Made by a program: the position numbers and the translations under genes
Assembly: GCA_019636735.1 (NCBI GenBank)
Contig: JAHBWY010000006.1
Span: forward strand, 124,001-188,000
Direction: 5' to 3'
Origin: Phycisphaeraceae bacterium
Lineage (GTDB): Bacteria; Planctomycetota; Phycisphaerae; Phycisphaerales; SM1A02
Length of the DNA stretch: 64,000 nucleotides
The notes under the pieces: model-generated
Database searches by the model: none
What the model saw: the letters and a program-made list of their open reading frames with translations, nothing else
Told to the model about the DNA's origin: nothing
Shown: in pieces, positions 43,539-52,228 of the stretch
How the letters are laid out: every line of letters begins with the position of its first letter
Position numbering within the stretch: position 1 is the first letter of the stretch

Positions 43539-44573
43539 TCAGGTTCGCACGCCGTACCGCGCTCGCACGCTCGGGGCGAGATAGTCGTCGAAGGCGCTCT
43601 CGAGGGTGTGGGTCGGTCGCCACCCCCACTCCCGCCGGGCGGCCTCGTCGTTCAGATCCTCGGGCCAACTGTCGACGATCGCCTGGCGACCGGCATCGGG
43701 TGCAAAGGTCACCTTCGCCTCGGGGAAGGCTCGACGCACCACGCGCTCGAAGTCGGCGGCGCTCGGACTGAAGCCCGCGATGTTGTAGACGACGCGCGAG
43801 AGGCGCTCCTTCGGCGCCGCCGCGAGTTCGAGAATCGAGCGGATCGCCTCGGGCATCGTCATGAACGGGATGCGCGTATCGGGCCGCACGAAGCAGGCGT
43901 AGGGTTGACCCGACGCCGCCGCATGAATCATCTCCGGGCCATAGTCGCTGGTTCCGCCGCTCGGCACGGTTTCGGCCGAGAGGATGCCCGGAAAACGAAT
44001 CGAGCGGAAGTCGACGGCCATCGGGAGGCGATCGCGCGCGAGCAGCCGATAGTGCCGCTCGTAGTAGCGACCCAGGTGCTCCCCTTCCAGCTTGTTGACC
44101 CCGTACATCGTCCGGGGCTCGAGGAACTGCGATTCATCGACGCGCCCCGCGCGCGCCTTGGTGGCGAGGTCCGGCAATCCGTAGACGGCGATCGAACTCG
44201 GGAAGAGGAACTTCACCGCGCGCCCATGTGTCCGCGCCTGCTCCGCGGCCAGGTGCAGCAGGTTCAGCGTGCCGCCGACATTCACCGCGTGGGCGGTTTC
44301 GGGCGCGAACTCTCCTCGCGTCGAGAGGAGCGCCGCCAGGTGATAGATCTCATCGATCTCGTAAGCAGCGAGCAATCGCTCGAGCAGTGACGGATCGCGA
44401 ATGTCGCCGGCGATCGTCTCCCGGCAGAGCGATCGAAAGGCGGGATCGAGCTCACGCACATCAATGGCGACGATCCCCCGGCCGCGCTCCGCGAGGGCGT
44501 GGAGAAGCCCATGCCCCATCTCGCCTCCCGCTCCGCTCACGATGACTGCTGCTTCGCGACGGAATCCGCTCAC
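43539..44573 (-). CDS. L-threonine 3-dehydrogenase, short-chain (epimerase-like) type
   Basis: 344 residues of the NAD-dependent epimerase/dehydratase fold. The Rossmann motif VSGAGGEMGHGLL is at the N-terminus, then IYHLAALLSTRGEF, and the catalytic YGVNK (Tyr-x-x-x-Lys) at the middle. The SIRFPGILS, PFMTMPEAIRSILELAAAP and AREWGW segments match the SDR-type threonine dehydrogenases rather than the zinc-dependent ones. It oxidises L-threonine to 2-amino-3-ketobutyrate, which Kbl, the next gene, converts to glycine and acetyl-CoA. It overlaps a small membrane protein gene by 4 bases. Confidence 0.9.
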   Translation of the reverse strand: MSGFRREAAVIVSGAGGEMGHGLLHALAERGRGIVAIDVRELDPAFRSLCRETIAGDIRDPSLLERLLAAYEIDEIYHLAALLSTRGEFAPETAHAVNVGGTLNLLHLAAEQARTHGRAVKFLFPSSIAVYGLPDLATKARAGRVDESQFLEPRTMYGVNKLEGEHLGRYYERHYRLLARDRLPMAVDFRSIRFPGILSAETVPSGGTSDYGPEMIHAAASGQPYACFVRPDTRIPFMTMPEAIRSILELAAAPKERLSRVVYNIAGFSPSAADFERVVRRAFPEAKVTFAPDAGRQAIVDSWPEDLNDEAARREWGWRPTHTLESAFDDYLAPSVRARYGVRT

Positions 44574-44866
44574 TTGGTGAACCGCTCCGCCATGTCATCG
44601 ACGCTGGTCCAGCGATCAGCCTTGACATGCACAACAGTGGCGACGACGGCCATGACCAGCGGCACGACGATCAGCGCCGCAATGACCTTCATCTCGATGG
44701 GCGACGGCAGATAGTCGAGCATGATCATCCCGGCGAACGCGCTGCACGCCAGGAAGAGGACGGCATTCAGGATGAAGAGCTTGACACCATGTCGGCCTCC
44801 CTGGCGGCGCGGTGCATGACCGCCGCCGTGGCCGTGGTGCGAACGATGATCTTTGTCGTGTGACAT
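44570..44866 (-). CDS. Small two-helix membrane protein in the threonine operon
   Basis: 98 residues from ATG 44866, after rejecting a longer frame. The N-terminus is His/Gly-rich (HDKDHRSHHGHGGGH), a possible metal-binding segment, then two transmembrane helices (LFILNAVLFLACSAFAGMIM and VIAALIVVPLVMAVVATVV) and a short C-terminal cytoplasmic tail ending AERFTK. Its stop overlaps the start of the dehydrogenase gene (ATGA), so it is the first gene of a three-gene operon. No family is recognised. Confidence 0.75.
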   Translation of the reverse strand: MSHDKDHRSHHGHGGGHAPRRQGGRHGVKLFILNAVLFLACSAFAGMIMLDYLPSPIEMKVIAALIVVPLVMAVVATVVHVKADRWTSVDDMAERFTK

Positions 44867-44970
44867 GCGGGCGACCTCGAGGAGCGGCGAGGATAGCCGC
44901 AGAGAGTGTCCGGCGCGGTAGCATCCCTCCCGTCGTCCCACACTCGCACCGACTTCTGAAGGATCGCACC

Positions 44971-46014
44971 ATGCGTACCCGACGCTCGCTGGCCCTCGCT
45001 TCTCTCGCCCTTCTCGCTTCGACGGCACTGGCCGCGGCGCAAGGAGGTGCAGGTGGTTCGGGTGGTCAGAGTGGCGGCGCTTCCGGCGCCAGCGGGCAAC
45101 CCGGCGGCACGGCCAGCCAACCCCCGGGGATCGTGGCCGCGCTCGTGAATCTCCAGATGGAGATCAACGCGCTCGACACCATGACCAACGCCATCGCCCA
45201 GCAGCTCGATGGAGCGAGCAGGCGAATCGACATGATGAACCGCTTCCTCGCGTCGAAGAACCTGGCCGATGACTTCAAGACTTTCCGACAGTCGTGGACG
45301 CCGACCTCCGCTCCACTCTCCTTCCAGCAGGCCTATCAGACGGCGATGCAGGCGGAGCAGCTTCGAGGCGGCGTGACGCCGTCGAGCGACGACTTCGACC
45401 TTCTCACTCGCGAAGTCGGCGCGACGACCACGATGGTCCGTCAGCAGTGGGACACGCTGAACAGCCGGCGCCGCGATGTTCAGGCGATGACGCAGTTCCT
45501 GCACGATCGCAATCTGCTGGATGAGTACCACACCTACGCCGGCGCGCAGACCAAGGCGGCGAAGCAGGCTGATCAGACGCTTCAGCAGCAGCAGCAGGCT
45601 GCGGCTCGCGAGCAGGATCAGAAGGACGCGGCGGCGAAGCAGGCCGCGAAGGTCCATCTCCAGAAGCAGTGGGATGCGCAGAGCCACGCGGCAGCGAGCG
45701 GGGTCAACTACAACTATTCGTTCAGCCAGGGCTTCTCGCAGGCGAGTCAGTTCAGCCAGACGCCGTGGACGGCGTATGACGCGGGAAGCGGCCAGCAGGC
45801 GCCGACGCCCGCGCCGGACCCATACCCCGGTGTCTTCGACTACTGGACGGGCACCTATTGGAACGGCTACGCCGACCCCTATTACGATGTGAACGGCGCC
45901 CCGGATGGCTACTTCCGAGGCAATGTGACGCCAGCCCAGATGTACAACCGGATGGAGCACGGCAACGCCGGACGAGCCCCCGCGGCCGCTGCAGCGGCTT
46001 CGCGGGCCCGCTGA
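44971..46014 (+). CDS. Secreted Gln/Ala-rich protein, unknown
   Basis: 347 residues from ATG 44971 with AAGGA upstream. Signal peptide MRTRRSLALASLALLASTAL. Then a Gly/Ser/Gln-rich linker, a helical region (MEINALDTMTNAIAQQLDGA), a coiled-coil-like stretch with a run of Gln (LQQQQQAAAREQDQKDAAAK, about residues 208-227) and an aromatic-rich region (SFSQGFSQASQFSQTPWTAY; DPYPGVFDYWTGTYWNGYAD). No domain is recognised. It diverges from the threonine operon. Confidence 0.75.
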   Translation: MRTRRSLALASLALLASTALAAAQGGAGGSGGQSGGASGASGQPGGTASQPPGIVAALVNLQMEINALDTMTNAIAQQLDGASRRIDMMNRFLASKNLADDFKTFRQSWTPTSAPLSFQQAYQTAMQAEQLRGGVTPSSDDFDLLTREVGATTTMVRQQWDTLNSRRRDVQAMTQFLHDRNLLDEYHTYAGAQTKAAKQADQTLQQQQQAAAREQDQKDAAAKQAAKVHLQKQWDAQSHAAASGVNYNYSFSQGFSQASQFSQTPWTAYDAGSGQQAPTPAPDPYPGVFDYWTGTYWNGYADPYYDVNGAPDGYFRGNVTPAQMYNRMEHGNAGRAPAAAAAASRAR

Positions 46015-46111
46015 CAGCGCATCCCGCCCAGACGAGCGAGCCGGCGCGGCCGTGACTCGCCGGTGGGCTGCTATCCTTTCGCCCTTCCGCGGCAGCATCC
46101 GCCGCGAACAC

Positions 46112-46183
46112 GCCACCCTAGCTCAGTGGTAGAGCAGTGCTTTCGTAAAGCACAGGTCGCCGGTTCGAATCCGGTGGGTGGCT
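46112..46183 (+). tRNA. tRNA-Thr (CGT)
   Basis: Cloverleaf of 72 nt: acceptor GCCACCC/GGGTGGC, D arm GCTC...GAGC, anticodon stem GTGCT/AGCAC with loop TTCGTAA, T arm GCCGG-TTCGAAT-CCGGT, discriminator T. CCA is not encoded. TATCCT at 46072-46077 fits a -10 box but no good -35 is visible. Confidence 0.95.
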
Positions 46184-46363
46184 TTCTCCAGACCTGAAGC
46201 GAAGCGGAAAGCGACCCGCAGCGTGACTGCGGGCTCGAGAGCCGACGGCGGTTGCGCGAGGCGCGATGGGTATCGGGTGGGGCTTCCCCCATCACTCGCT
46301 CGTGAATGCCCCGAACGCGTTCTCGCTCCGGCCTTCGAGGGCCAGGTAGTCTCCGGGCACGCC

Positions 46364-47203
46364 ATGCGAGCCGGTCATTGGACGGTCGAAGAAGTCGAGG
46401 CCACCGTCGATGACTACCTGTCGATGTTGAAGAGCGAACTGGCGGGACGAAACTTCAACAAGACCGAGCATCGGCGACGGCTCTTTCCCCGGTTGCGCGG
46501 TCGAACCGAGTCCTCGATCGAACTCAAACATGCCAACATCAGCGCCGTCCTGATCGAGCTCGGTTTCCCTTACATCTCCGGGTACAAGCCGCGTGGCAAC
46601 TATCAGCGACTCCTTCGCGAGGTCATCCAGAATCGTCTGGCCAAGGATCGGGCGATTCAGCAGCTCGCGGCCGTCGACGCAATCTCTCTACCCCCGATCC
46701 CGGAAGTCAGCGACATCCTGAAGGTCGTTACCCAACCGCCCAAGCCCACGAAGGGCTCGGCCGCGAGGACTCGCAGGTTCGTGCAGAGGAACGGGGTGAA
46801 CTACCTGGAACTCGAAGCACAGAATCAGGCGCTCGGACTCGCAGGTGAGGAGTTTGTCCTCAGGTTTGAGCGAGCGCGCTTGATTGCTGCTGGCCGCGAT
46901 GCCCTCGCGGACAGAATCCAGCATGTCTCCCGCGATGTCGGGGACGGCGAGGGATATGACATCAGGTCATTCGAGGCGAGTGGTTCCGACCGCTTCATCG
47001 AGGTCAAGACCACGAAGTACGGGCGCGAGACACCGTTCTATCTCTCTCGCAATGAACTTCGGGTGTCCCAGTGTCAATCCGACCGCTATCACCTCTACCG
47101 GGTGTTCACCTTCAGGACGAGTCCCCATCTGTTCACGCTGAAGGGCGCGCTTGACAGGACATGCACGCTCGACCCGGTCACCTACATCGGGTCGGCGGCA
47201 TGA
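46364..47203 (+). CDS. DUF3883 domain protein
   Basis: 279 residues from ATG 46364. The N-terminal region (WTVEEVEATVDDYLSMLKSE; KHANISAVLIELGFPYISGY) is the arrangement usually found before DUF3883. The C-terminal DUF3883 shows LAGEEFVLRFERARL, then GDGEGYDIRSFEASGSDRFI followed by EVKTTKYG. The Asp, Glu and Lys of GYDI and IEVKTT are those of the restriction endonuclease-like (PD-(D/E)xK) fold. Proteins with this domain often occur with restriction or other defence genes, but none is adjacent here. It lies 180 bases downstream of tRNA-Thr, a common landing site for integrated genes. The biological role is unknown. Confidence 0.85.
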   Translation: MRAGHWTVEEVEATVDDYLSMLKSELAGRNFNKTEHRRRLFPRLRGRTESSIELKHANISAVLIELGFPYISGYKPRGNYQRLLREVIQNRLAKDRAIQQLAAVDAISLPPIPEVSDILKVVTQPPKPTKGSAARTRRFVQRNGVNYLELEAQNQALGLAGEEFVLRFERARLIAAGRDALADRIQHVSRDVGDGEGYDIRSFEASGSDRFIEVKTTKYGRETPFYLSRNELRVSQCQSDRYHLYRVFTFRTSPHLFTLKGALDRTCTLDPVTYIGSAA

Positions 47204-47391
47204 CATCACACGCGGATGTTTGACGGCGCGAAACCACCATCAAGCGGCGAAAATGACCGCATTCCGCGCGAGGCGCTGACCGCGCGGCAAGCCCGATCGC
47301 AGTCCGGCGGGTGCGCGCGGCGTTCAGCCGCCTGAAGCGAACACCGCTCCGCCGAGAACAGTCACCTGAAGTTCAGCGACTCAGGCAACGA

Positions 47392-49614
47392 CTACTTGAG
47401 GATCAGCTTCACGGCCTCTTCGGCGGGAAGGCCCAACGCACCGTAGGCGATGGCGGACGCATCGGCGGTGGTGCCGCTGCTGGTCTGCACCAGTTGCCTG
47501 AGCGCGGCGATCTGTCGCGGCTCCGCACGGTTGCCGTTGCGGCGTCCACTCGCAGCGACCGCTTCGAGAAGCTCCGCCTGTTCATCGCTGCTGGCGAGCA
47601 GGGCCACATCGAGAAGCTTGATCTGGGCGCTGTCGGTCGGAATCAGCGCCATCACATTGGCAACCGCGAGCCGGAGCGCGCCACTTCGCGAGACGAGCGC
47701 CTCGGCGAGTGCCCGCTCACCATCCTCGATGCGCAGCACCGGGTTTCGCGAGAGGGCAATGTCCTGAAGCACTTCGAGCGAGCGCATCGCGTACTCGATC
47801 GCCTCGCCCTGATCCATCAGACCGCCGCTCGTTCGCTTCACCAGATCGGTAATGGTGCTGATCATGGTCTCCTGCGGGGTGCCCGCAGTCCAGACACCAA
47901 CGCGACGATCGAGAGCGAAGAGCCGCTCAACGCCGGGGCGGTCCTCCTCGGCAACGATCAGCAGCACCGGGGCCGCCGTGGTCGAGGCATTGCGGCGGAC
48001 ACCGCTCACAGTCGCCTGAAGTTGATCGCTTCGGCCGCGAGCAGCAACGAGGTCGAGCATGCCGCCGACGAGGGCGCTCGCGACGAGGTCATCCCATGTC
48101 CCAGCCGTGCCGACCACGGTGAAGCCCTCTTCAGCCAAGGCCGCGGCCATCTGCCGTCGGTCCTCTTCTTCGGGAGCGACCACCGCGGCGTACTGCGAGC
48201 CCGCGGTTCGTGCGGCGGCGGCAAGGAGCGGAACAACCGCGGTGTCCTGCGAGAAGTTCGTCGTGGGCAGAGCGGCACCGAGAAGGATCGCCGCGTCGTA
48301 CTGCACGCGTCGGTCGGGATAGCTCAGGCACTCGATGATCGGCGTGCGACCCTGCGCGCCCGTCACGACGGCCGCGCCGCCGGTGTGCGCGAGAGCCCCG
48401 ATCGCCTGTCGCACGAGCGCGGTGTCCTGCACATCAAGGGCGAGCGAAAGGACGCGCTGCCCCACCGAGCTCCCGACCACCGTCGCGAAGAACTCGGGCG
48501 AGCGATCGAGATCGCCGTAGACCGGATCAACGGTGCCCTCGGCAAGGTCCTGCTGACGACGCAGATTGGCTGCGACGAAGATCGCGAGCGCCTCAGTGTT
48601 CGCCGGATTGGTCCGCAGCGCCCGCTCCGCGAGGCGCATCGCCATCACATCGGCAAAGATCTGGGTCGGCACCGGAGTCGGCGTCAGGCCACCGTAGGAA
48701 TCCCAGACCCAGATGTTGTTGACCGGCTCATCGGGGTAGGGAATGAGCGGCAGGTCACGCCGGAAGAACTGTCGGGCAAGCGAAGTGAAGGCATCGGACA
48801 CTCCGACCGAGGTTCCCCCGAGACGGCTGATACCGCGCGACGCCGCCTCGCGCACATCGCTCGGTGCCGTTGGCTGTTCATAGACCTCGAGGAGGAAGGG
48901 CACGGCCGTCGGCCAGCCGATCTGGCCAAGAATGTCGCACACCTTCCGCTGCGAACTCGGGTCAAGATCGGGCAGCGCCATGGCCAACGGAAGCACGCTT
49001 CGGCGACCGATGGTGACGAGCACATCGGTCGATGCGATTTCAACCGACGGGTTGCGGCCATCGACGATCTGCGCGAGCAGCATTGGAACGGCGTATTCAC
49101 CGGCGGCTTCCAGGCGGCCGCGCCCCAGGCCCTGCTGCCTGATGGTGCCGCTGAGCATCTCGATCGCTTCGCGCATGCGCTCGACTTCGCGAGCACGGTC
49201 GAGGCGGCCTCGCTCGAGCTTCGTCTCGAAGCGTCCGACCAACTCGGCGACGCCGCCGCTCATCGCTCGACCGCGACGGATGGCGCGGTCGAGCTTGTCG
49301 CCCAGGTTCATCGAGTCGACCACTTCGGCCAACTGCGAGGGCGTGATGTCATCCGCAACGAGAACCTCTCCCGCGCTCGCCGCGAGATCAGGCCGCGCCA
49401 TCATGATGTGATGGAGGAACTGGTCCACCACCATCGCCGTGCGCGACTGGGCGGCTGTCTGCCCCGCCGCGTCGGTCGTTGAGTCCTGCGCCCACCCCAT
49501 TGGAAGGAACGCGAGGGCGGAGGCAATGGCCAGGATCGACGCGCGCGATTGCAAGCTGCTCAACGCAGGGCTCCTCGAACGGACGGGGCGCAGAGTGGAC
49601 GGAGACGCGTGCAC
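47392..49614 (-). CDS. Secreted HEAT-repeat protein
   Basis: 740 residues. A signal peptide follows a basic lead (ILAIASALAFLPMGWAQ). The body is made of helical repeats with HEAT character (AAGEYAVPMLLAQIVDGRNP, VREAASRGISRLGG, AIGALAHTGGAAVVTGA, RRVQYDAAILLGAALP). Around residues 430-560 there is an alpha/beta segment with strand runs (AAPVLLIVAEEDRPGVERLF) that recalls a receiver-like fold without a clear phospho-site. It ends VKLILK. It is divergent from the B12-regulated cassette, with about 650 bases between the two start codons. Confidence 0.75.
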   Translation of the reverse strand: MHASPSTLRPVRSRSPALSSLQSRASILAIASALAFLPMGWAQDSTTDAAGQTAAQSRTAMVVDQFLHHIMMARPDLAASAGEVLVADDITPSQLAEVVDSMNLGDKLDRAIRRGRAMSGGVAELVGRFETKLERGRLDRAREVERMREAIEMLSGTIRQQGLGRGRLEAAGEYAVPMLLAQIVDGRNPSVEIASTDVLVTIGRRSVLPLAMALPDLDPSSQRKVCDILGQIGWPTAVPFLLEVYEQPTAPSDVREAASRGISRLGGTSVGVSDAFTSLARQFFRRDLPLIPYPDEPVNNIWVWDSYGGLTPTPVPTQIFADVMAMRLAERALRTNPANTEALAIFVAANLRRQQDLAEGTVDPVYGDLDRSPEFFATVVGSSVGQRVLSLALDVQDTALVRQAIGALAHTGGAAVVTGAQGRTPIIECLSYPDRRVQYDAAILLGAALPTTNFSQDTAVVPLLAAAARTAGSQYAAVVAPEEEDRRQMAAALAEEGFTVVGTAGTWDDLVASALVGGMLDLVAARGRSDQLQATVSGVRRNASTTAAPVLLIVAEEDRPGVERLFALDRRVGVWTAGTPQETMISTITDLVKRTSGGLMDQGEAIEYAMRSLEVLQDIALSRNPVLRIEDGERALAEALVSRSGALRLAVANVMALIPTDSAQIKLLDVALLASSDEQAELLEAVAASGRRNGNRAEPRQIAALRQLVQTSSGTTADASAIAYGALGLPAEEAVKLILK

Positions 49615-49741
49615 CTCGTCACGCCGCCGACGGCCTCTCCGACGCCTCGGAAGTCGGCGAATCTATCGGTTGCTGCGCACCCTTGTCAATGAACGGCTCC
49701 CCCAAAGGACCCCGCAGCTTCCTGATCGGCTACGCTCCGCC

Positions 49742-49978
49742 GGTCGAGATGCCGGGAGCAGCGAGTGCTCCCGGCGGCATGGCTCCCGAATCGGATCGGC
49801 AGCCATGTGAGGGAAGGCGGTGCAAGACCGCCGCGGACGCGCCGCCGTGAAGGGTGCGTCGGAGCCGAGGAATCGGCCTGACGCGCGTCCCGCCATGAGG
49901 GCCACTGGTCGCCGTGCAATGCGAGCGATCGGGAAGGCAGGCGGGGCTCACCCCTGAGCCGGAAGACCTGTCTCGACC
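49742..49978 (+). promoter_or_regulatory. Cobalamin (B12) riboswitch
   Basis: The element is bounded by a perfect 8-bp P1: GGTCGAGA (49742-49749) pairs with TCTCGACC (49971-49978). The conserved core AGGGAAGGCGGTGCAAGACC lies at about 49810-49829, followed by CGCGG and CGCCGTGA. The 3' part has GCCACTGG, GGGAAGGC, and the B12-box-like GAGCCGGAAGACCTG (about 49956-49970). These are the diagnostic positions of the cobalamin riboswitch class that binds adenosylcobalamin or related corrinoids in its family. A gene for a secreted dockerin-tailed protein lies downstream on the same strand. Confidence 0.93.
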
Positions 49979-50246
49979 ATCGGCCGCGCCCTCGCGCAAT
50001 GGGCTCACGGCACGACGCTCCTTCATGGAGTCCGCCATGTCCGCGATTGATCTCTTCCTGTTCGGCGACCACGGGTCCGTTCGGCCGCGGCCACTCCGCA
50101 TCGGGCCGCGACACACCGCGAGCCACCACACCGAAGTGCCCAGCACACCTGCCGGCCTCGCTGGGGCGCGGGTGGTCGAGACGAGGTCGAATGCGATGAC
50201 TTCTCCCAAGGTCCGTCGGGCCGCCGTGCGATGGACCAGCGACCGT
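49979..50246 (+). other. Long leader between riboswitch and first gene
   Basis: About 270 bases. The frame of the downstream gene stays open through this region, but it begins without a signal peptide (MESAMSAIDLFLFGDHG) and looks less coding. It may hold the expression platform: GGTCC...GGACC (about 50210-50236) can pair near the likely start codons, although no clear terminator T-run is visible. Confidence 0.35.
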
Positions 50247-50270
50247 GTGACTGTGTCGCGCCATCTGGCC

Positions 50271-51200
50271 ATGGCCAAGATCATCTGTTCGGCGCTGCTC
50301 GGCGCAACCTCGCTCGCGGCAAGTTCAGGTGAAACCCCTCCAGCACTCCACGCCACCTCGTGGGTCTCCTACACGCCCGGCGCAGGCGTGCCGCTCTCAT
50401 ACCAGAATCCAAACTCGGCGCTGGGGCTTCCGACTCGATACAGCGGCTTCGGCATCGATCCCGGCGTCGTCAGCCCGTTCCATCCGGCGTTCCTTCCGAG
50501 CGAGGTGGTTTCGATCGGGCCGGGTGGTTCGCTCGTGCTCGCCTTCGATCGCGATGTCATCGACCATCCGGCGCACCCCTTCGGCATCGACCTGATCGTC
50601 TTCGGCAACAGCTTCATGGCGGACCTCTCCTACCCCGAGGGCGTCTGCGGCGGGATCTTCTCCGAGGGTGGCTTCATCGATGTGAGCGCCGACGGCGTCG
50701 TCTGGCACACCAATCCCGGAGTTGATGCCGACGGTCCCTTCCCGACCCTCGGCTATCTCGACTCGGGTCCCTACGACCTCGTGGCGGGCGCGATTCCGAG
50801 TGACTTCCACCGCCCGGTGAATCCCGCGCACCTCGCGCTCATGACTCCGGGCACCACCTACGCACAACTGCTGGCGCTCTACAACGGTTCGGGAGGTGGC
50901 GCTGGCGTCGATCTCGCCGCGGTGGGCCTCTCAAGCGCTCGCTTCGTTCGGATTCGCGTGCCAGTCGGCCACTGCTGCACTGTTGAGATCGATGCGGTCA
51001 CACTCGTGCGGCCCGAGACCGTGCCGCTCACGGGAGACCTCAATAGTGACGGCCTCGTGAATGGCGCCGACCTTGCACTCCTGCTCGGCGTCTGGGGCTC
51101 GCCCGGCTCCCTGCCCGGAGGTGGAAGCGCCGATCTCAACAACGACGGTGTGGTCGACGGCGCCGACCTCGCGATCTTGCTCGGAGCGTGGAGTGCATGA
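50271..51200 (+). CDS. Secreted surface protein with dockerin-like tail, riboswitch controlled
   Basis: 309 residues from ATG 50271 with signal peptide MAKIICSALLGATSLAAS; a GTG at 50247 is an alternative. The body includes WVSYTPGAGVPLSYQNPNSA, FLPSEVVSIGPGGSLVLAFD, FGIDLIVFGNSFMAD and FIDVSADGVVWHT, a beta-rich layout resembling surface proteins of PEP-CTERM and related sorting classes. Two dockerin-like repeats end the protein (DLNSDGLVNGADLALLLGVW and DLNNDGVVDGADLAILLGAW). The stop overlaps the pseudopilin start. A cobalamin riboswitch precedes it. A role in corrinoid capture at the surface is an inference from the riboswitch alone. Confidence 0.8.
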   Translation: MAKIICSALLGATSLAASSGETPPALHATSWVSYTPGAGVPLSYQNPNSALGLPTRYSGFGIDPGVVSPFHPAFLPSEVVSIGPGGSLVLAFDRDVIDHPAHPFGIDLIVFGNSFMADLSYPEGVCGGIFSEGGFIDVSADGVVWHTNPGVDADGPFPTLGYLDSGPYDLVAGAIPSDFHRPVNPAHLALMTPGTTYAQLLALYNGSGGGAGVDLAAVGLSSARFVRIRVPVGHCCTVEIDAVTLVRPETVPLTGDLNSDGLVNGADLALLLGVWGSPGSLPGGGSADLNNDGVVDGADLAILLGAWSA

Positions 51201-52012
51201 TGCCGTCGCACGACTCACGGCGCTTCGGCGTCACCATCATTGAACTGCTCGTCACGCTGGGCGTGGTCACGCTGCTGGTCGCGCTCCTCATGCCCGGGCT
51301 CGCCCTCGTTCGACGGGAGTCCCGATCGCAGGAGAACCTCTCCAATCTCCGCCAGCTTGTGATCGGCGCGTCGGGCTACGCGAATGTGTCGCGCGAATGG
51401 CTCCCCCCGGCGGTGCTCTTCTTCGCCAAGGGTGCATCGATCAAGACCCGCGGCTGGGACTACGAGGAACAGGGGGGAGCGTTCTCCCCGGGAGTCATCT
51501 GGGCCTTTGTCGGCGATGGTCGCATTTTCCAAAGCCCGGATCTTCCTCCTCCGGAGCGCCTCGCGAGCGGCGTGACGGGCATCGAACCCTTCACGGGCTA
51601 CAACTACAACACGACCTATCTGGGAAGCGAGGGCGCTCTGCCCGGCGTGAGCGCCGACGGCCAGATGCTCGACGGCTGGGCGAACGCTCGACTGGGCGCT
51701 CGCCCCGCGCAGGTGCGCCGACCGGATTCGACCGCGTGTTTCGGCGAAGGTGGCTGGAAGGATGGCCCCAACCGGTTCATGCGAGCGCCGGGGAACTCGG
51801 TGGAGTTCAATCTCGGCACGGTCTACGCAGGTGGACAGGCTTTTCGAGGGCGAGGCGGCACACATGTCGCGTGGCTCGACGGTCACGCGAGTCGGGTGAG
51901 CGAACCGCGCGAAGGCATGCATGCCGCTTCGAACGCGTGGCTGCTCACTTCGCTCATGGACTTTCCGAGGAATGGCTTCCTGAGCGACGACGACTCGGCG
52001 TACGCCCCGTGA
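51197..52012 (+). CDS. Prepilin-type protein with H-X9-DG-like motif, riboswitch controlled
   Basis: 271 residues from ATG 51197, whose ATGA overlaps the preceding stop; GTG 51188 is an alternative. The class III signal is FGVTIIELLVTLGVVTLLVALLMPGL, cleaved before V-T-I-I-E-L in the usual G/F position with Glu5. The mature part ends with GRGGTHVAWLDGHASRVSEP, which resembles the H-X9-DG processing-associated motif of planctomycete pseudopilins. Since the upstream gene and this gene overlap, both are likely expressed from the riboswitch leader. It is not accompanied by type II secretion genes. Confidence 0.85.
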   Translation: MMPSHDSRRFGVTIIELLVTLGVVTLLVALLMPGLALVRRESRSQENLSNLRQLVIGASGYANVSREWLPPAVLFFAKGASIKTRGWDYEEQGGAFSPGVIWAFVGDGRIFQSPDLPPPERLASGVTGIEPFTGYNYNTTYLGSEGALPGVSADGQMLDGWANARLGARPAQVRRPDSTACFGEGGWKDGPNRFMRAPGNSVEFNLGTVYAGGQAFRGRGGTHVAWLDGHASRVSEPREGMHAASNAWLLTSLMDFPRNGFLSDDDSAYAP

Positions 52013-52228
52013 TCACAGGCGCCCGGCCGCACGCCCGACCAACCCACACGGCTCATTGGCGATGAATGGCCTTCCTGTTGCGGAGCGAAGGGTGTCCAAG
52101 GCGCACTCTGATGAGCATGGCTGTTCTGGGGTTCCTCGAGCCAGCGCCAGCAACGGATGAGAACCCGCGCGAGGCAGCGTCTCCACCACTTGCATCCCGC
52201 CGAATCGCACGACTGTCTCGGCACGCTG

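Noticed and set aside
46112-47330. Possible att site copy of the tRNA-Thr 3' end downstream of the DUF3883 gene
   Set aside because: The best match (near 47309) is only about 12 of 15 bases and no integrase is present, so an integrated element is not supported.
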